Below, one piece after another: positions 27,599 to 36,871 of a stretch of DNA of 64,000 nucleotides; positions within the stretch are counted from its first letter, which is position 1, and each line of letters opens with the position of its first letter. The notes beneath the pieces are model-generated. The model did no database searches, was not told the DNA's origin, and worked only from the letters and a program-made list of their open reading frames with translations. This DNA comes from Clostridium sporogenes (GTDB taxonomy: Bacteria > Bacillota > Clostridia > Clostridiales > Clostridiaceae), in the NCBI RefSeq assembly GCF_001020205.1, contig NZ_CP011663.1:1240001-1304000 (forward strand), read 5' to 3'. The position numbers and the translations under genes are program-made.

Positions 27599-27721
27599 TA
27601 TGCTCACTAAGGTTATAATATATATAATTGGTTAAAGTTGGTAAGTTTAACAGATTATAAATATTAATTATAGTTGAAGCTATACTGATAAAATAATGCA
27701 ATAACCTGTTAATATTAAGCG

Positions 27722-27730
27722 TGATATAAT
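27722..27730 (+). promoter_or_regulatory. Extended -10 promoter of the ferric-type ABC operon
   Basis: TGATATAAT is a perfect extended -10 element (TGn plus TATAAT) with no strong -35 box. It would give a leader of about 100 bases. No convincing Fur box was found in the gap 27446-27838. Confidence 0.45.
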
Positions 27731-27838
27731 AATTTTTGAAGACATTAATCAAATAATGAAAACATACAGAGAAAAATGTAAAATATGCTAATGTAATTAT
27801 TTATTTTTTGAAGTATTTAATTTAAAAGGAGGGGAAAA

Positions 27839-28885
27839 ATGAGAAAATTAAAATCAATAGTTTCTGTATTTTTAATAGGAATTTTAACATTAGGATTAGT
27901 TGCTTGTGGTTCAAAAAAAGAGGAAACTAAAAATACTGATGAGAAAAAAGATTTAAAAGGAAGCACTATAAAAATAATTGCTACCTCGGAAGACTATAAG
28001 CCTGTGTTTGAAAAATTTACAAAAGAAACTGGTATAAAAGTTGAATTTTTATCTATGTCTTCTGGAGAAGTTATATCAAGAATTAAAGCTGAAGATGGCA
28101 AACCTATGGCAGACGTGTGGTTTGGTGGTGGATTGGATGCATTTATGGATGCAAAAGATTCAGGTCTATTAGAAAAGTACATACCAGAAGAATCTAAAGA
28201 TATAAAAGAAGAATATAAAGATAAAGAAGGATACTGGATGGGAAAAGGGCTAACAATAGTAGGCTTTTTAGCTAATAAGGATGTACTTAAAGAAAAAAAT
28301 CTACAGATACCTAAAACATGGGATGATTTAGCTAAACCAGAATATAAAAATGAAATATTAATGTCTAACCCAGCAGTATCAGGTACAAATTATGCAGTAG
28401 TAAATGCTTTATTGCAACAAAAAGGGAAAGATGTAGGTTGGAAGTACTTTGAAAATTTAAATAAAAATATATCTTATTATTCAAAAAGAGGTAAAGATCC
28501 AAAACTAAAGACTACAGCAGGAGAAGTAGCTATAGGTATAACTTATATAGATAATTCTATAGTAAAATTAGAAAAAGAGAAAAATATGCAGGTTATATAT
28601 CCAGAGGATGGAATACCATGGGTTGTAGAAGGAATGGCTATATTTAAAAATGCTAGCAACTTGGAAGGAGCTAAGATATTTGAAAACTGGGTATTAAAGA
28701 AAGAAACACAGGAAGAACTAGCTAAGATAGATGGAAAAGATGGAGCTATGCTTGTTAAGCCAGGAGTTAAAGGTATAGATTTAAAAGTACCAAAGGATAA
28801 ATTAATGAAAGAAGATTTATCTTCCTTTGGAAAAGATAGAAAAGAAATACTTGATAAATGGAAGGCTATGGTAGGTAACAAGTAA
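27839..28885 (+). CDS. ABC transporter substrate-binding lipoprotein, ferric-iron type
   Basis: A 348-residue exported lipoprotein (lipobox LVAC at residues 20-23) of the family 1 extracellular solute-binding proteins related to FbpA/AfuA/FutA. Conserved stretches include ADVWFGGGLDAFM near residue 97 and the C-terminal GIPWVVEGMAIFKNA. Relatives bind ferric iron, 2-aminoethylphosphonate or similar oxyanions. It is the first gene of a complete operon with a fused permease and an ATPase. Iron is the most likely cargo, but phosphonate or another ligand cannot be ruled out. Confidence 0.85.
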   Translation: MRKLKSIVSVFLIGILTLGLVACGSKKEETKNTDEKKDLKGSTIKIIATSEDYKPVFEKFTKETGIKVEFLSMSSGEVISRIKAEDGKPMADVWFGGGLDAFMDAKDSGLLEKYIPEESKDIKEEYKDKEGYWMGKGLTIVGFLANKDVLKEKNLQIPKTWDDLAKPEYKNEILMSNPAVSGTNYAVVNALLQQKGKDVGWKYFENLNKNISYYSKRGKDPKLKTTAGEVAIGITYIDNSIVKLEKEKNMQVIYPEDGIPWVVEGMAIFKNASNLEGAKIFENWVLKKETQEELAKIDGKDGAMLVKPGVKGIDLKVPKDKLMKEDLSSFGKDRKEILDKWKAMVGNK

Positions 28886-28886
28886 T

Positions 28887-30575
28887 ATGAATAGAAAAAA
28901 ATTAAGGGTATCTAATAAATTAGATACCCAATTTTATAATATTTTAGATAAAATTCTAATAGTACTAATAATATTATTAGTAATTTTATTTATATTTTGG
29001 CCAATTATCTGTGTTATAAAAGAAAGTTTTTTTAAAGATGGCAATTTTACATTAAAGTTATATAACGATATATTTAAAAATAATAAAAAACTTATATATA
29101 ATAGTGTGTTTGTAGCTTTCATGTGTACAATATTTACTACTTTAATTTCTATATGTATTGCTCTTTATGCCAGTTTTTCATCAGGTAGATTAAGAAAAAT
29201 AATCACAGTTACTTTAATGCTTACAATGATATCACCACCTTTTGTGTCTTCGCTAGCATACATAAATTTATTTGGAAGAAGAGGTTTTATAACTCATGGA
29301 ATTTTAAAATTAACTCTTAATACATATGGTTGGCAAGGTATTGTTATAATGGAAACACTAGGTTTGGTATCTATGTCCTCCTTATTGTTAATAGGTATAA
29401 TAGGGGGAGTAGATAAAAATTTCTTGTATGCTTCTTTAGATTTAGGAGGAGGTTTTAATTATACTTTAATAAGAATAGTTTTACCTATTATAAAACCAGG
29501 TATAATAGTTACTGGACTTTTAGCTTTTGTAAGAAGTTTATCAGATTTTGGAACACCAATGATTATAGGAGGTTCCTTTCAAGTTCTAGCTACAGAAGTT
29601 TATATGAATATAATAGCCAATGGAAATTTTGCTATGGCTGCGGCAATGAGCGTGCTTATACTGATACCTTCTTTAATAGCTTTTTTAATATATAGATTCT
29701 ACATGAGTAACTCTGAAGTATTTTCTAAAGACAGTAAAAAACTTTTTTCGCAAGTCCAGGAATATAAAATAAAGGGAACTTTTGCTATTATTTTGAAAAT
29801 AATTACTTATCTATTTTTATTAGTAATGATTTTGCAATATACATCAATATTTTTAAGTGCTATAACAAAATATAAATTTAATAAAATGTATTTCACTTTA
29901 GATAATATAAAAAGGGTTTATGAGTATAACTTAAGTAGCTTTGGAAGAAGTATAATATATTCATTAGTTACAGGATTAATAGGTAGTTTATTAGGAATTT
30001 TTATATCTTATTATGTGAATAGAAGAAAGATTATAGGGGGAGATTTTATAGATTTTATATCTACATTACCCTATATAATTCCTGGAACATTTTTTGGAAT
30101 AGGGTATATATTTGCATTTAATAAATATCCTTTGGAATTTACAGGTACAGCTTTTATAGTAGTTGCAAATTGTATATTTAAACAAATTCCTATGACTACT
30201 AAGGTATCTTCAGCAGTTTTATCTGGAATAGATTCAGAAATAGAAGAGGCAGCAAAGGATTTAGGAGCACCTAATATATTTATAATTAAGGATGTAATAT
30301 TGCCCATGTTAAAACCAGCTTTTTGGGCTGGATTTGTAAATAATTTTACAGCTACTATGACCACTATAGGAGCAATAATATTTTTAATATATCCAGGTCA
30401 AAAGGTAGTTACAGTAGAAATGTTTGATGCTATACAAAGTGGGGATTATGGTGTAGGGTCTGTTATGGCATCATTAATAATTATAATTACGCTTATTATA
30501 AATATGTTGTTTACAAAGTTTATTATAGGAGGAAAAGATGTATCTAAGGATAAAAAATTTAGAAAAAGCTTTTAA
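28887..30575 (+). CDS. ABC transporter permease, fused double domain (AfuB/FbpB type)
   Basis: A 562-residue membrane protein that contains two binding-protein-dependent permease domains in tandem (about 15-275 and 300-550), with about 12 membrane segments. Both carry the EAA loop: ASLDLGGGFNYTLIRIVLPIIKP and EEAAKDLGAPNIFIIKDVILP. The fused form is typical of ferric iron and related importers. It begins one base after the upstream stop without a clear binding site, so it probably relies on translational coupling, and its last 38 bases overlap the ATPase gene. Confidence 0.9.
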   Translation: MNRKKLRVSNKLDTQFYNILDKILIVLIILLVILFIFWPIICVIKESFFKDGNFTLKLYNDIFKNNKKLIYNSVFVAFMCTIFTTLISICIALYASFSSGRLRKIITVTLMLTMISPPFVSSLAYINLFGRRGFITHGILKLTLNTYGWQGIVIMETLGLVSMSSLLLIGIIGGVDKNFLYASLDLGGGFNYTLIRIVLPIIKPGIIVTGLLAFVRSLSDFGTPMIIGGSFQVLATEVYMNIIANGNFAMAAAMSVLILIPSLIAFLIYRFYMSNSEVFSKDSKKLFSQVQEYKIKGTFAIILKIITYLFLLVMILQYTSIFLSAITKYKFNKMYFTLDNIKRVYEYNLSSFGRSIIYSLVTGLIGSLLGIFISYYVNRRKIIGGDFIDFISTLPYIIPGTFFGIGYIFAFNKYPLEFTGTAFIVVANCIFKQIPMTTKVSSAVLSGIDSEIEEAAKDLGAPNIFIIKDVILPMLKPAFWAGFVNNFTATMTTIGAIIFLIYPGQKVVTVEMFDAIQSGDYGVGSVMASLIIIITLIINMLFTKFIIGGKDVSKDKKFRKSF

Positions 30576-31476
30576 TAATATAAAAGTAGTGGATAATATT
30601 GATTTAGAATTAGAAAAGGGTAAATTATTATGTCTTTTAGGTCCCAGTGGTTGTGGTAAAACTACTACCCTTAAAATGATAGGGGGATTTTTAAAGCAGG
30701 ACAAGGGTAATATTTTAATAGAAAATGAGGATATTTCAAAGCTTTCACCAGAAAATAGGCCTATTTCTACAGTTTTTCAGTCCTATGCTCTTTTTCCTCA
30801 TATGAATGTAATAGAAAATATAATTTATGGATTAAAATTTAAAGGATATAGTAAAAAAGAAGCTTTAAAAAAGGGAGAAGAATATTTAGAAATAATAGGA
30901 TTATCTGAATTCAAAAATAAAAAAATATCTCAATTAAGCGGAGGACAGCAACAAAGAGTAGCTTTGGCAAGGGCTTTAATAGTTAATCCTAAAGTACTTC
31001 TGTTAGATGAACCATTAAGTAATTTAGATGCTAAGCTTAGAATAAAAATGAGAAAAGAAATAAAGGAAATTCAAAGCAAGTTTAATATGACTATGATATT
31101 CGTAACTCATGATCAGGAAGAAGCGTTAAGCATTGCTGATTACTTAGCAGTAATGAATAAAGGAGAGTTAATTCAAGTAGGAACTCCAGAAGAAATATAT
31201 AATAAGCCTATAAATGAGTTTGTAGCATCTTTTATAGGAAATATAAATAAGGTTAATATAAATAATAAAGTAGAACTTATAAGACCAGAACAGATAACAA
31301 TTAATAAAGATAATGGAGATAAAGAAGGGCGGATTAGGTATAAACAATTTTTAGGAGCTTATGTAAATTACTTTGTAGAAACTAAAGATGAAACCATAAT
31401 AGTACACGATTTTAGTAGAAAAAGTAAAATTTTTAAAGAAGGAGAAATTGTATATCTTAATTTTTTTAATAGCTAA
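30538..31476 (+). CDS. ABC transporter ATP-binding protein, ferric/spermidine-type
   Basis: A 312-residue ATPase. Walker A GPSGCGKTTTLKM (about 36-48), Q-loop STVFQSYALFPHM, signature LSGGQQQRVALARAL, Walker B VLLLDEPLSNLDAK and the switch histidine VTHDQEEAL are all intact. A C-terminal extension of about 80 residues has the start of a TOBE-like regulatory domain. AGGAGG lies inside the end of the permease gene, giving a 38-base overlap and coupled translation. It completes the importer encoded from 27839. Confidence 0.92.
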   Translation: MYLRIKNLEKAFNNIKVVDNIDLELEKGKLLCLLGPSGCGKTTTLKMIGGFLKQDKGNILIENEDISKLSPENRPISTVFQSYALFPHMNVIENIIYGLKFKGYSKKEALKKGEEYLEIIGLSEFKNKKISQLSGGQQQRVALARALIVNPKVLLLDEPLSNLDAKLRIKMRKEIKEIQSKFNMTMIFVTHDQEEALSIADYLAVMNKGELIQVGTPEEIYNKPINEFVASFIGNINKVNINNKVELIRPEQITINKDNGDKEGRIRYKQFLGAYVNYFVETKDETIIVHDFSRKSKIFKEGEIVYLNFFNS

Positions 31477-31690
31477 AAAAGGATTCATTGCGAAAGTGGA
31501 TTTTTATACTTAGCAGTAAATCCCTTGTTTTAATATGAACTTTAAAAAATATTATTCTTTATAGCCATAAGATAGTATTCTATTACAGATTTAATTATAC
31601 AAAATAATAGAATAGGTTTATCTATCATATAATATTCATACAAAACTATATATCATCATATCATCTAAATTTTTACTAAAATTCAAGCAG

Positions 31691-31725
31691 AAAGCATATA
31701 CTATTTTTATATATGTATATGCTTT
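31691..31725 (+). other. Hairpin upstream of the S1-domain gene
   Basis: AAAGCATATAC pairs perfectly with GTATATGCTTT over 11 bp with a 13-base loop. No T tract follows. The gap 31477-31788 shows nothing else clear, so the ABC operon lacks an obvious classical terminator. Confidence 0.5.
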
Positions 31726-31788
31726 AAATTATGGTAAAATTATATTAATTGTATTAGTATAAAAAGAAAAGTAAGGGGTTGTTTTTTT

Positions 31789-32952
31789 ATGTCAGAAGAA
31801 ATAACAATGAAGGATATGATGGAAGAAATAAATTCTTCAATGAAAAGAATTCATAAAGGAGAACTATTAAAAGGGAAAGTAATTTCAGTTTCAGATAACG
31901 AAGCCGTATTAAATATAGCATACATATCTGATGGAATATTACCTAAAAAAGAAGTTGTAGATAATGAAGAGGTAAATCTTAAAGACATAATAAGTAAAGA
32001 TGATATACTTTCTGTTTGCGTATTAGAAATAAATGATGGTGAAGGAAATGTATTGTTGTCTAAGAAAAAAGCAGAAATTATAGAAGCATGGTCAAATTTA
32101 GAAAAAGCCTTTAAAAATGAAGAAATACTAGAAATCAAAGTAGAAGAGATAGTAAAAGGTGGAGCTATAGGCCATATAGAAGGTATAAGAGTATTTATAC
32201 CAGCTTCTCAAATAGATAATAAATATGTTAAAGATTTAAACGTATTTAAAGGTGAAACAGTAAAGGGAAGATTAATAGAACTAGATAAACAAAAAGGAAA
32301 AGTAGTTTTATCTAGTAGAATAGTAAAAGAAGAAGAAGATGCTAAAAGAAAAGAAGAATTATGGAATAGTTTAGAAAAAGGACAAAAGATAGATGGGATT
32401 GTAAGAAGACTAGAAAAATTTGGAGCCTTTGTAGATATAGGTGGAATGGATGGATTAGTTCATAATTCTCAGCTATCCTGGGGAAGAGTAAACCATCCTT
32501 CAGAAGTAGTATCTATAGGAGACAAAGTAGAGGTTTATGTTTTAGATTTTGATAAGGATACTAAAAAAATAGCTCTATCTTTAAAAGATGTTAAGAAGGA
32601 TCCATGGAATACAGCAAAGGATAAATATGCTGTGGGTAGTGTAGTAGAAGGAACAGTAATTAAATTATTGAACTTTGGAGCCTTTGTAGAAGTGGAAAAG
32701 GGTATAGAGGGGTTAGTTCATATATCAGAAATAACTGACGAAAATATAGCTAAACCATCAGAAAATTTAAATATAGGTGATAGAGTTAAAGTAAAAGTAT
32801 TAGAAGTAAACTCAAATGAAAAGAGAATGTCACTAAGTATAAAAGAAGCAACAGATAAACCAAAGGAAGATTTCTCAAAATATGATGATTCTAAAGAAGA
32901 TGATGTAACTTTAGGAGATTTATTTGGAGATAAATTTAAAGATTTATTTTAA
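31789..32952 (+). CDS. S1 RNA-binding domain protein (ribosomal protein S1 homolog)
   Basis: A 387-residue protein with four S1/OB-fold repeats (about 18-88, 104-172, 190-258 and 276-346), seen by the repeated pattern G-KG-V..-..-GAFVD-GG-EGLVH-S. The C-terminal tail is acidic. Low-GC Firmicutes have shorter S1-like proteins than the six-domain S1 of proteobacteria, and this four-domain form fits them. It probably binds mRNA and aids translation or RNA stability. It is monocistronic with a GTAAGGGG site. Confidence 0.88.
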   Translation: MSEEITMKDMMEEINSSMKRIHKGELLKGKVISVSDNEAVLNIAYISDGILPKKEVVDNEEVNLKDIISKDDILSVCVLEINDGEGNVLLSKKKAEIIEAWSNLEKAFKNEEILEIKVEEIVKGGAIGHIEGIRVFIPASQIDNKYVKDLNVFKGETVKGRLIELDKQKGKVVLSSRIVKEEEDAKRKEELWNSLEKGQKIDGIVRRLEKFGAFVDIGGMDGLVHNSQLSWGRVNHPSEVVSIGDKVEVYVLDFDKDTKKIALSLKDVKKDPWNTAKDKYAVGSVVEGTVIKLLNFGAFVEVEKGIEGLVHISEITDENIAKPSENLNIGDRVKVKVLEVNSNEKRMSLSIKEATDKPKEDFSKYDDSKEDDVTLGDLFGDKFKDLF

Positions 32953-32988
32953 TATATAAATAAATTATCACTTCAACTTAAGAAATAC

Positions 32989-33027
32989 GCATTACTAGAA
33001 CATCTATATTATAGGTTTTAGTAATGC
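32989..33027 (+). terminator. Hairpin between S1 and thioesterase genes
   Basis: GCATTACTA pairs with TAGTAATGC around a 21-base loop. The T tract is poor, so read-through into the next gene is possible. Confidence 0.5.
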
Positions 33028-33060
33028 TATTTATATATTGAATTACTAAAGGAGAATAAT

Positions 33061-33480
33061 ATGTATATTAATAGAACAGAAACAACAGTTAGATATGTAG
33101 AAACAGATCAAATGGGGGTAGTACATCATTCTAACTACTATCCATGGTTTGAAATAGGAAGAACAGAATTTACAAAGGCTACAGGTATGAAATATACAGA
33201 CATAGAAAACATAGGAGTTATGATGCCTTTAACAGAGAGCTATTGTAAATATATGAAACCAGCAAAGTATGAGGATGAGATTATTATAGAAACTTCCATA
33301 GAGAAATTAAACCCAGTAAAGATCATATTTAGTTATAAAATTATAAAAAAAGAAAACAATGAATTATTAGCGAAGGGTAGTACTACTCAAGCTTTTGTAG
33401 ATAAGAATAATTTTAGAGTAATAAATTTAAAACAATGTAATGAAGAATTATGGAATAAATTTATGGAACTATATAAATAA
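33061..33480 (+). CDS. Acyl-CoA thioesterase of the YbgC/4HBT hotdog family
   Basis: A 139-residue single hotdog domain. The N-terminal motif VRYVETDQMGVVHHSNYYPWFEIGR, described here as positions 12-36, contains the catalytic Asp of the 4-hydroxybenzoyl-CoA thioesterase family. It hydrolyses short- or medium-chain acyl-CoA; the physiological substrate is unknown. AAAGGAG precedes the ATG. Confidence 0.88.
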   Translation: MYINRTETTVRYVETDQMGVVHHSNYYPWFEIGRTEFTKATGMKYTDIENIGVMMPLTESYCKYMKPAKYEDEIIIETSIEKLNPVKIIFSYKIIKKENNELLAKGSTTQAFVDKNNFRVINLKQCNEELWNKFMELYK

Positions 33481-33665
33481 ATTATCATTAAAAATGATCT
33501 ATGATAGATTTTATTTTGAAAATGTATTGATAATGATATAATTTATGTACATAATATAGTTAAATTACAATTTTATATTTTTATAGAAAATTACCTAAAA
33601 ATTTATCTAATTAATATAATAAAAACTAAAATTTATATAAAAATCCTATAATAGGGGGTATTATT

Positions 33666-34082
33666 TTGAAAATACAAAGTGAAAAAGTGGCTAAGGCTTC
33701 AGTTAAAATGGCAATTTCTTCAAGGGATGAAGAAAAGATATTAATAGAAAAATTTAAGGCAAAAGAGATCTTAGCTACAGCGGTGGATGTAGGGGGCAAT
33801 ATAAATACATCTATGACAAAAATAATAGAAAGAGCATTAGTAGCATCTAAAAGATGTGGACTTATAAAGGATTGTCATGTAGATGATGGAGCCGTAGTTG
33901 GAGCTACAAGAGAAGCTTTACTTCAAATTATGGAAAAGGCTAATGGATTAAATGTAGGTGGTAAAATAGGAATAGCAAGATCAGAAGAACATATAAGTGT
34001 ATGTATATTTATGAGCATAGGCCTTTTACATTTAAATGAGGTAGTTATAGGATTAGGCCATAGATCAATTCCGAACATTTAA
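33666..34082 (+). CDS. hutP: HutP family RNA-binding antiterminator
   Basis: A 138-residue HutP homolog. The C-terminal core has CGLIKDCHVDDGAVVGATREA and the final HLNEVVIGLGHRSI, whose histidines correspond to the metal and histidine-binding site in Bacillus HutP. HutP binds L-histidine and Mg2+ and then UAG-rich RNA to prevent termination ahead of histidine-use genes. No hut structural genes are within this window, so the target is elsewhere, or just possibly the UAG-containing leader that follows at 34346. The start is TTG 33666 after AGGGGGT. Confidence 0.85.
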   Translation: MKIQSEKVAKASVKMAISSRDEEKILIEKFKAKEILATAVDVGGNINTSMTKIIERALVASKRCGLIKDCHVDDGAVVGATREALLQIMEKANGLNVGGKIGIARSEEHISVCIFMSIGLLHLNEVVIGLGHRSIPNI

Positions 34083-34237
34083 TATAACTTTAAATGTTTT
34101 TTAGATAATTTATGAATAAATATATAACTATAATAGTATAAAATAATTAAATAATTTTACAGTTTAATAAAGATAATTCATATCTATAGATTTATTTTAA
34201 AAATTTGGGATAGTATATTTAAAAATATAAATAAGTG

Positions 34238-34256
34238 AACCATTGAATGGTTTTTA
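34238..34256 (+). terminator. Terminator after hutP
   Basis: AACCAT-tga-ATGGTT is a perfect short stem followed by TTTAT. Confidence 0.65.
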
Positions 34257-34310
34257 TCTATTGGAAAAATTGTTTGATTAAAATACACTATTATGGTTTA
34301 TATATAAATA

Positions 34311-34339
34311 TTGACAAGTGTATATTATTTATGTTATTA
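34311..34339 (+). promoter_or_regulatory. Promoter of the ABC importer leader
   Basis: TTGACA (34311-34316), 17-base spacer, TTATTA (34334-34339). The predicted start near 34346 coincides with the first base of a hairpin. The following untranslated region is about 600 bases. Confidence 0.6.
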
Positions 34340-34345
34340 TTCTTA

Positions 34346-34867
34346 ACTATAAGATTAAAGCATCATAAATCTTTAATCTATAGTATTTAAATTGGTAAAC
34401 AATAAAAATTAAAAAATATGATTATATTATTAAATATATTATATTTTAAAACTTTATATAGACTAATATTATAAAGAATTATAAGGTTAGTCATAGTTAA
34501 GTAGGATGGTAGAAGTAGGATTATTAAATATAAGATTTATTAAAATAAGCTTATATTTCTAGGAAGTATTAATAGAGTAGTATAGTATTTTAGATTAAAA
34601 ATAATATATAGATTTTTAATTTAATAAGTAGATTATAAAAATAAATTAAGTAAATTTTAATATGACAATATAAAAATTAATATAGAAAATGGAATTTAAT
34701 TAATAAAAAATAATATATAAAGTAGTATGGAAGTAAAAAATATTAAAAAGTATTGTTGTGTAACAATATAATTTAAAAACAGTAGCATGGTAGGTTATAG
34801 TAGGAGATATTGTAGTCTTTAAATTAAAGGCTTTATTTGGGTACTCTTCTGCTGGAAGGGTTTTTTT
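34346..34867 (+). promoter_or_regulatory. Long leader with hairpins and a terminal attenuator
   Basis: The leader opens with a 14-bp hairpin (34346-34360 with 34371-34384), contains TATTGTT-gtgt-AACAATA (34751-34768) and ends in ACTCTTC/GAAGGGT with seven T residues (34843-34867), a terminator before the importer gene. Between lie many UAG and GUAG triplets, for example at 34781-34816. This layout means transcription attenuation. No T-box core (UGGNACC) or known riboswitch is visible, so the signal is unknown. Confidence 0.55.
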
Positions 34868-34958
34868 ATTTATGCAAATAAAATCTTTACTGCTCATTGT
34901 TTTTCATTATATTTTGCAAAATAAAAATATATAAATTAAAATTTTGGAGGATGGTAGT

Positions 34959-35966
34959 ATGGTAGTAAAAAGAAAAATTTCAATTCTATTGGCACTGATT
35001 CTTTCAGTTGCTATCTTTGGAGGTTGCTCAAAAATCTCAAGTTCAAAAAAACTAAAGGATAAAAAGGTTATAAACATAGGTATAGCTCAAATAATAGAGC
35101 ATCCAGCTTTGGATTTAGCTAAAAAGGGGTTTGTAGATAGACTAGCAGAAAAAGGATTTAAGGATGGAAAAAATATAAAAATAGATTTTCAAAATGCCCA
35201 GGGTGATATGGCTACAATTCAAACTATAACTCAAAATTTTGTAGCTCAAAAAAATGACATTATATATGCAATAGCAACTCCTTCAGTACAGGCAGCCTTT
35301 AATGCCACTAAAAAAATACCTATAGTTATGACAGCTATTACAGATCCTGTAGAATCAGGAGTTGTAAAATCTTTAGACAAATCAGGCACTAATGTGGCTG
35401 GGACTTCAGATAAAATATCCATAGAGGAAAATTTTAAGTTAATGAAAGATATATTACCTGGGAAAAAGACCATAGGAATATTATATAATACTAGCGAAAA
35501 AAATTCTGAAATACAGGTTAAAGAGGCAGAAGAAAAGGCTAAAAAATTTGGATTTAAAATTGTTAAAAAAGGCATAACAAATGTTAATGATATTCATCAA
35601 TCCTTAGCTTCTATATTAAATGAAATTGATATTATGTTCATTCCTACAGATAATACAGTGGCTTCTTCTATGCCATTTATAAGTAATGAATGCAATAAGA
35701 AGAATATACCAATAATAGGATCAGAAAAAGCCCATGTAGAAGGTGGAGCATTAGCTACATCAGGTATAGATTACTACAAATTAGGAAAAGAATCCGCAGA
35801 TGTGGCTATAGAAATTATAAATGGAAAAAATCCTAAAGATATGAAAGTAAAATTTATGAAAGAAACTAAATTGTCAATAAACTTAGATGCAGCTAAAAAG
35901 TTAAATATAAAAATACCAAAGGATATAGAAGATAAAGCTGAGAAGGTCAAAGGAGGGAAAAAATAA
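34959..35966 (+). CDS. ABC transporter substrate-binding lipoprotein (COG2984, TrpX-like)
   Basis: A 335-residue lipoprotein with lipobox FGGC around residue 22. The mature part belongs to the ABC_sub_bind family (PF04392): IGIAQIIEHPALDLAKKGFVDRL-type start, AIATPSVQAAFNATKKIPIVMTAITDPV region and VEGGALATSGIDYYKLG near the end. Members of this group import amino acids, including tryptophan and tyrosine in Firmicutes. ATG 34959 lies 8 bases after GGAGG; an in-frame TTG at 34944 is upstream of that site. First gene of a three-gene importer controlled by the long leader. Confidence 0.88.
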   Translation: MVVKRKISILLALILSVAIFGGCSKISSSKKLKDKKVINIGIAQIIEHPALDLAKKGFVDRLAEKGFKDGKNIKIDFQNAQGDMATIQTITQNFVAQKNDIIYAIATPSVQAAFNATKKIPIVMTAITDPVESGVVKSLDKSGTNVAGTSDKISIEENFKLMKDILPGKKTIGILYNTSEKNSEIQVKEAEEKAKKFGFKIVKKGITNVNDIHQSLASILNEIDIMFIPTDNTVASSMPFISNECNKKNIPIIGSEKAHVEGGALATSGIDYYKLGKESADVAIEIINGKNPKDMKVKFMKETKLSINLDAAKKLNIKIPKDIEDKAEKVKGGKK

Positions 35967-36871
35967 TGGATATTTTATTAGCAGTATTAGAGCAAGGATT
36001 TATATTTTCCATTGTTTGTTTTGGAGTATATATAACATATAAAATATTAGATTTTCCAGACCTTTCTGTAGACGGAACCTTCCCTTTAGGAGCAGCTGTT
36101 GCAGCAGCTTTTCTAGTAAAGGGATATAGTCCAGTTTTAAGTTCTTTAATAGCTTTAATAGCAGGGGCTATAGCAGGGGGAATAACAGGTATATTACATG
36201 TTAAGTTTAAAATAACTAATTTACTTTCAGGAATATTAGTTATGGTTGGGTTATATTCTATTAATTTAAGAATAATGGGAAAATCAAATATACCTTTATT
36301 TAATAAAGCACATTTATTTTCAGACACTATGAACCCTATAATTATAATTACAATGTTTCTTTTAATATGTAAAATCGCTTTAGATTTATTTTTAAAAACA
36401 AAGGCAGGATTTATATTAAAAGCTACGGGAGATAATGAACAGTTAGTACTTTCTCTTGGTGTAAATAAGGATTTAATAAAAATAATGGGGTTAATGATAT
36501 CTAATGCATTAGTAGCATTAGGAGGAGCCTTAATGGCTCAATATCAAGGGTTTTCAGATGTAGGAATGGGCACAGGTATAGTAGTTATGGGCCTTGCATC
36601 TGTAATAATAGGAGAATCTTTATTTGGAAGAATAAAAGCTTTAAATGCAACTACAAGAGTATTATTAGGAGCTTTAGTATATAAGTTAGCAGTGTCAATG
36701 GCATTAACTGTAGGGTTAGCTCCTACGGATTTAAAACTTGTAACAGCAGTAATTGTGGTAATAGCTTTAAGCTTGAACAAGAGCCCTTTAAAAATAATGA
36801 AAAAACAAAAAACTAAAGAGGGAGGGATCTTAAATGCTTCAAATACAAAATCTGCACAAAGTGTTCAATAA
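35966..36871 (+). CDS. ABC transporter permease (COG4120)
   Basis: A 301-residue membrane protein with about 8-9 segments, of the branched-chain-type permease family used with COG2984 proteins. The N-terminal DFPDLSVDGTFPLGAAVAA region is characteristic. Its ATG overlaps the stop of the upstream gene (TAATG), and its 3' end overlaps the ATPase gene by 38 bases, so the three products are translated together. Confidence 0.9.
   Translation: MDILLAVLEQGFIFSIVCFGVYITYKILDFPDLSVDGTFPLGAAVAAAFLVKGYSPVLSSLIALIAGAIAGGITGILHVKFKITNLLSGILVMVGLYSINLRIMGKSNIPLFNKAHLFSDTMNPIIIITMFLLICKIALDLFLKTKAGFILKATGDNEQLVLSLGVNKDLIKIMGLMISNALVALGGALMAQYQGFSDVGMGTGIVVMGLASVIIGESLFGRIKALNATTRVLLGALVYKLAVSMALTVGLAPTDLKLVTAVIVVIALSLNKSPLKIMKKQKTKEGGILNASNTKSAQSVQ

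Noticed and set aside
27446..27838. Fur box for the ferric-type ABC operon
   Set aside because: AT-rich half matches such as ACAAATAATTATCAA exist but none approaches the 19-base consensus well.
34720..34820. TRAP-type tandem (G/U)AG binding site
   Set aside because: UAG/GAG triplets are frequent but their spacing is irregular, not the 2-3 base rhythm TRAP needs; no TRAP gene is seen here.
34700..34897. 65-residue minus-strand ORF
   Set aside because: No ribosome binding site, low-complexity translation, and it lies antisense to the structured leader.
34346..34958. T-box riboswitch
   Set aside because: The conserved UGGNACC antiterminator bulge sequence and a clear specifier loop were not found.
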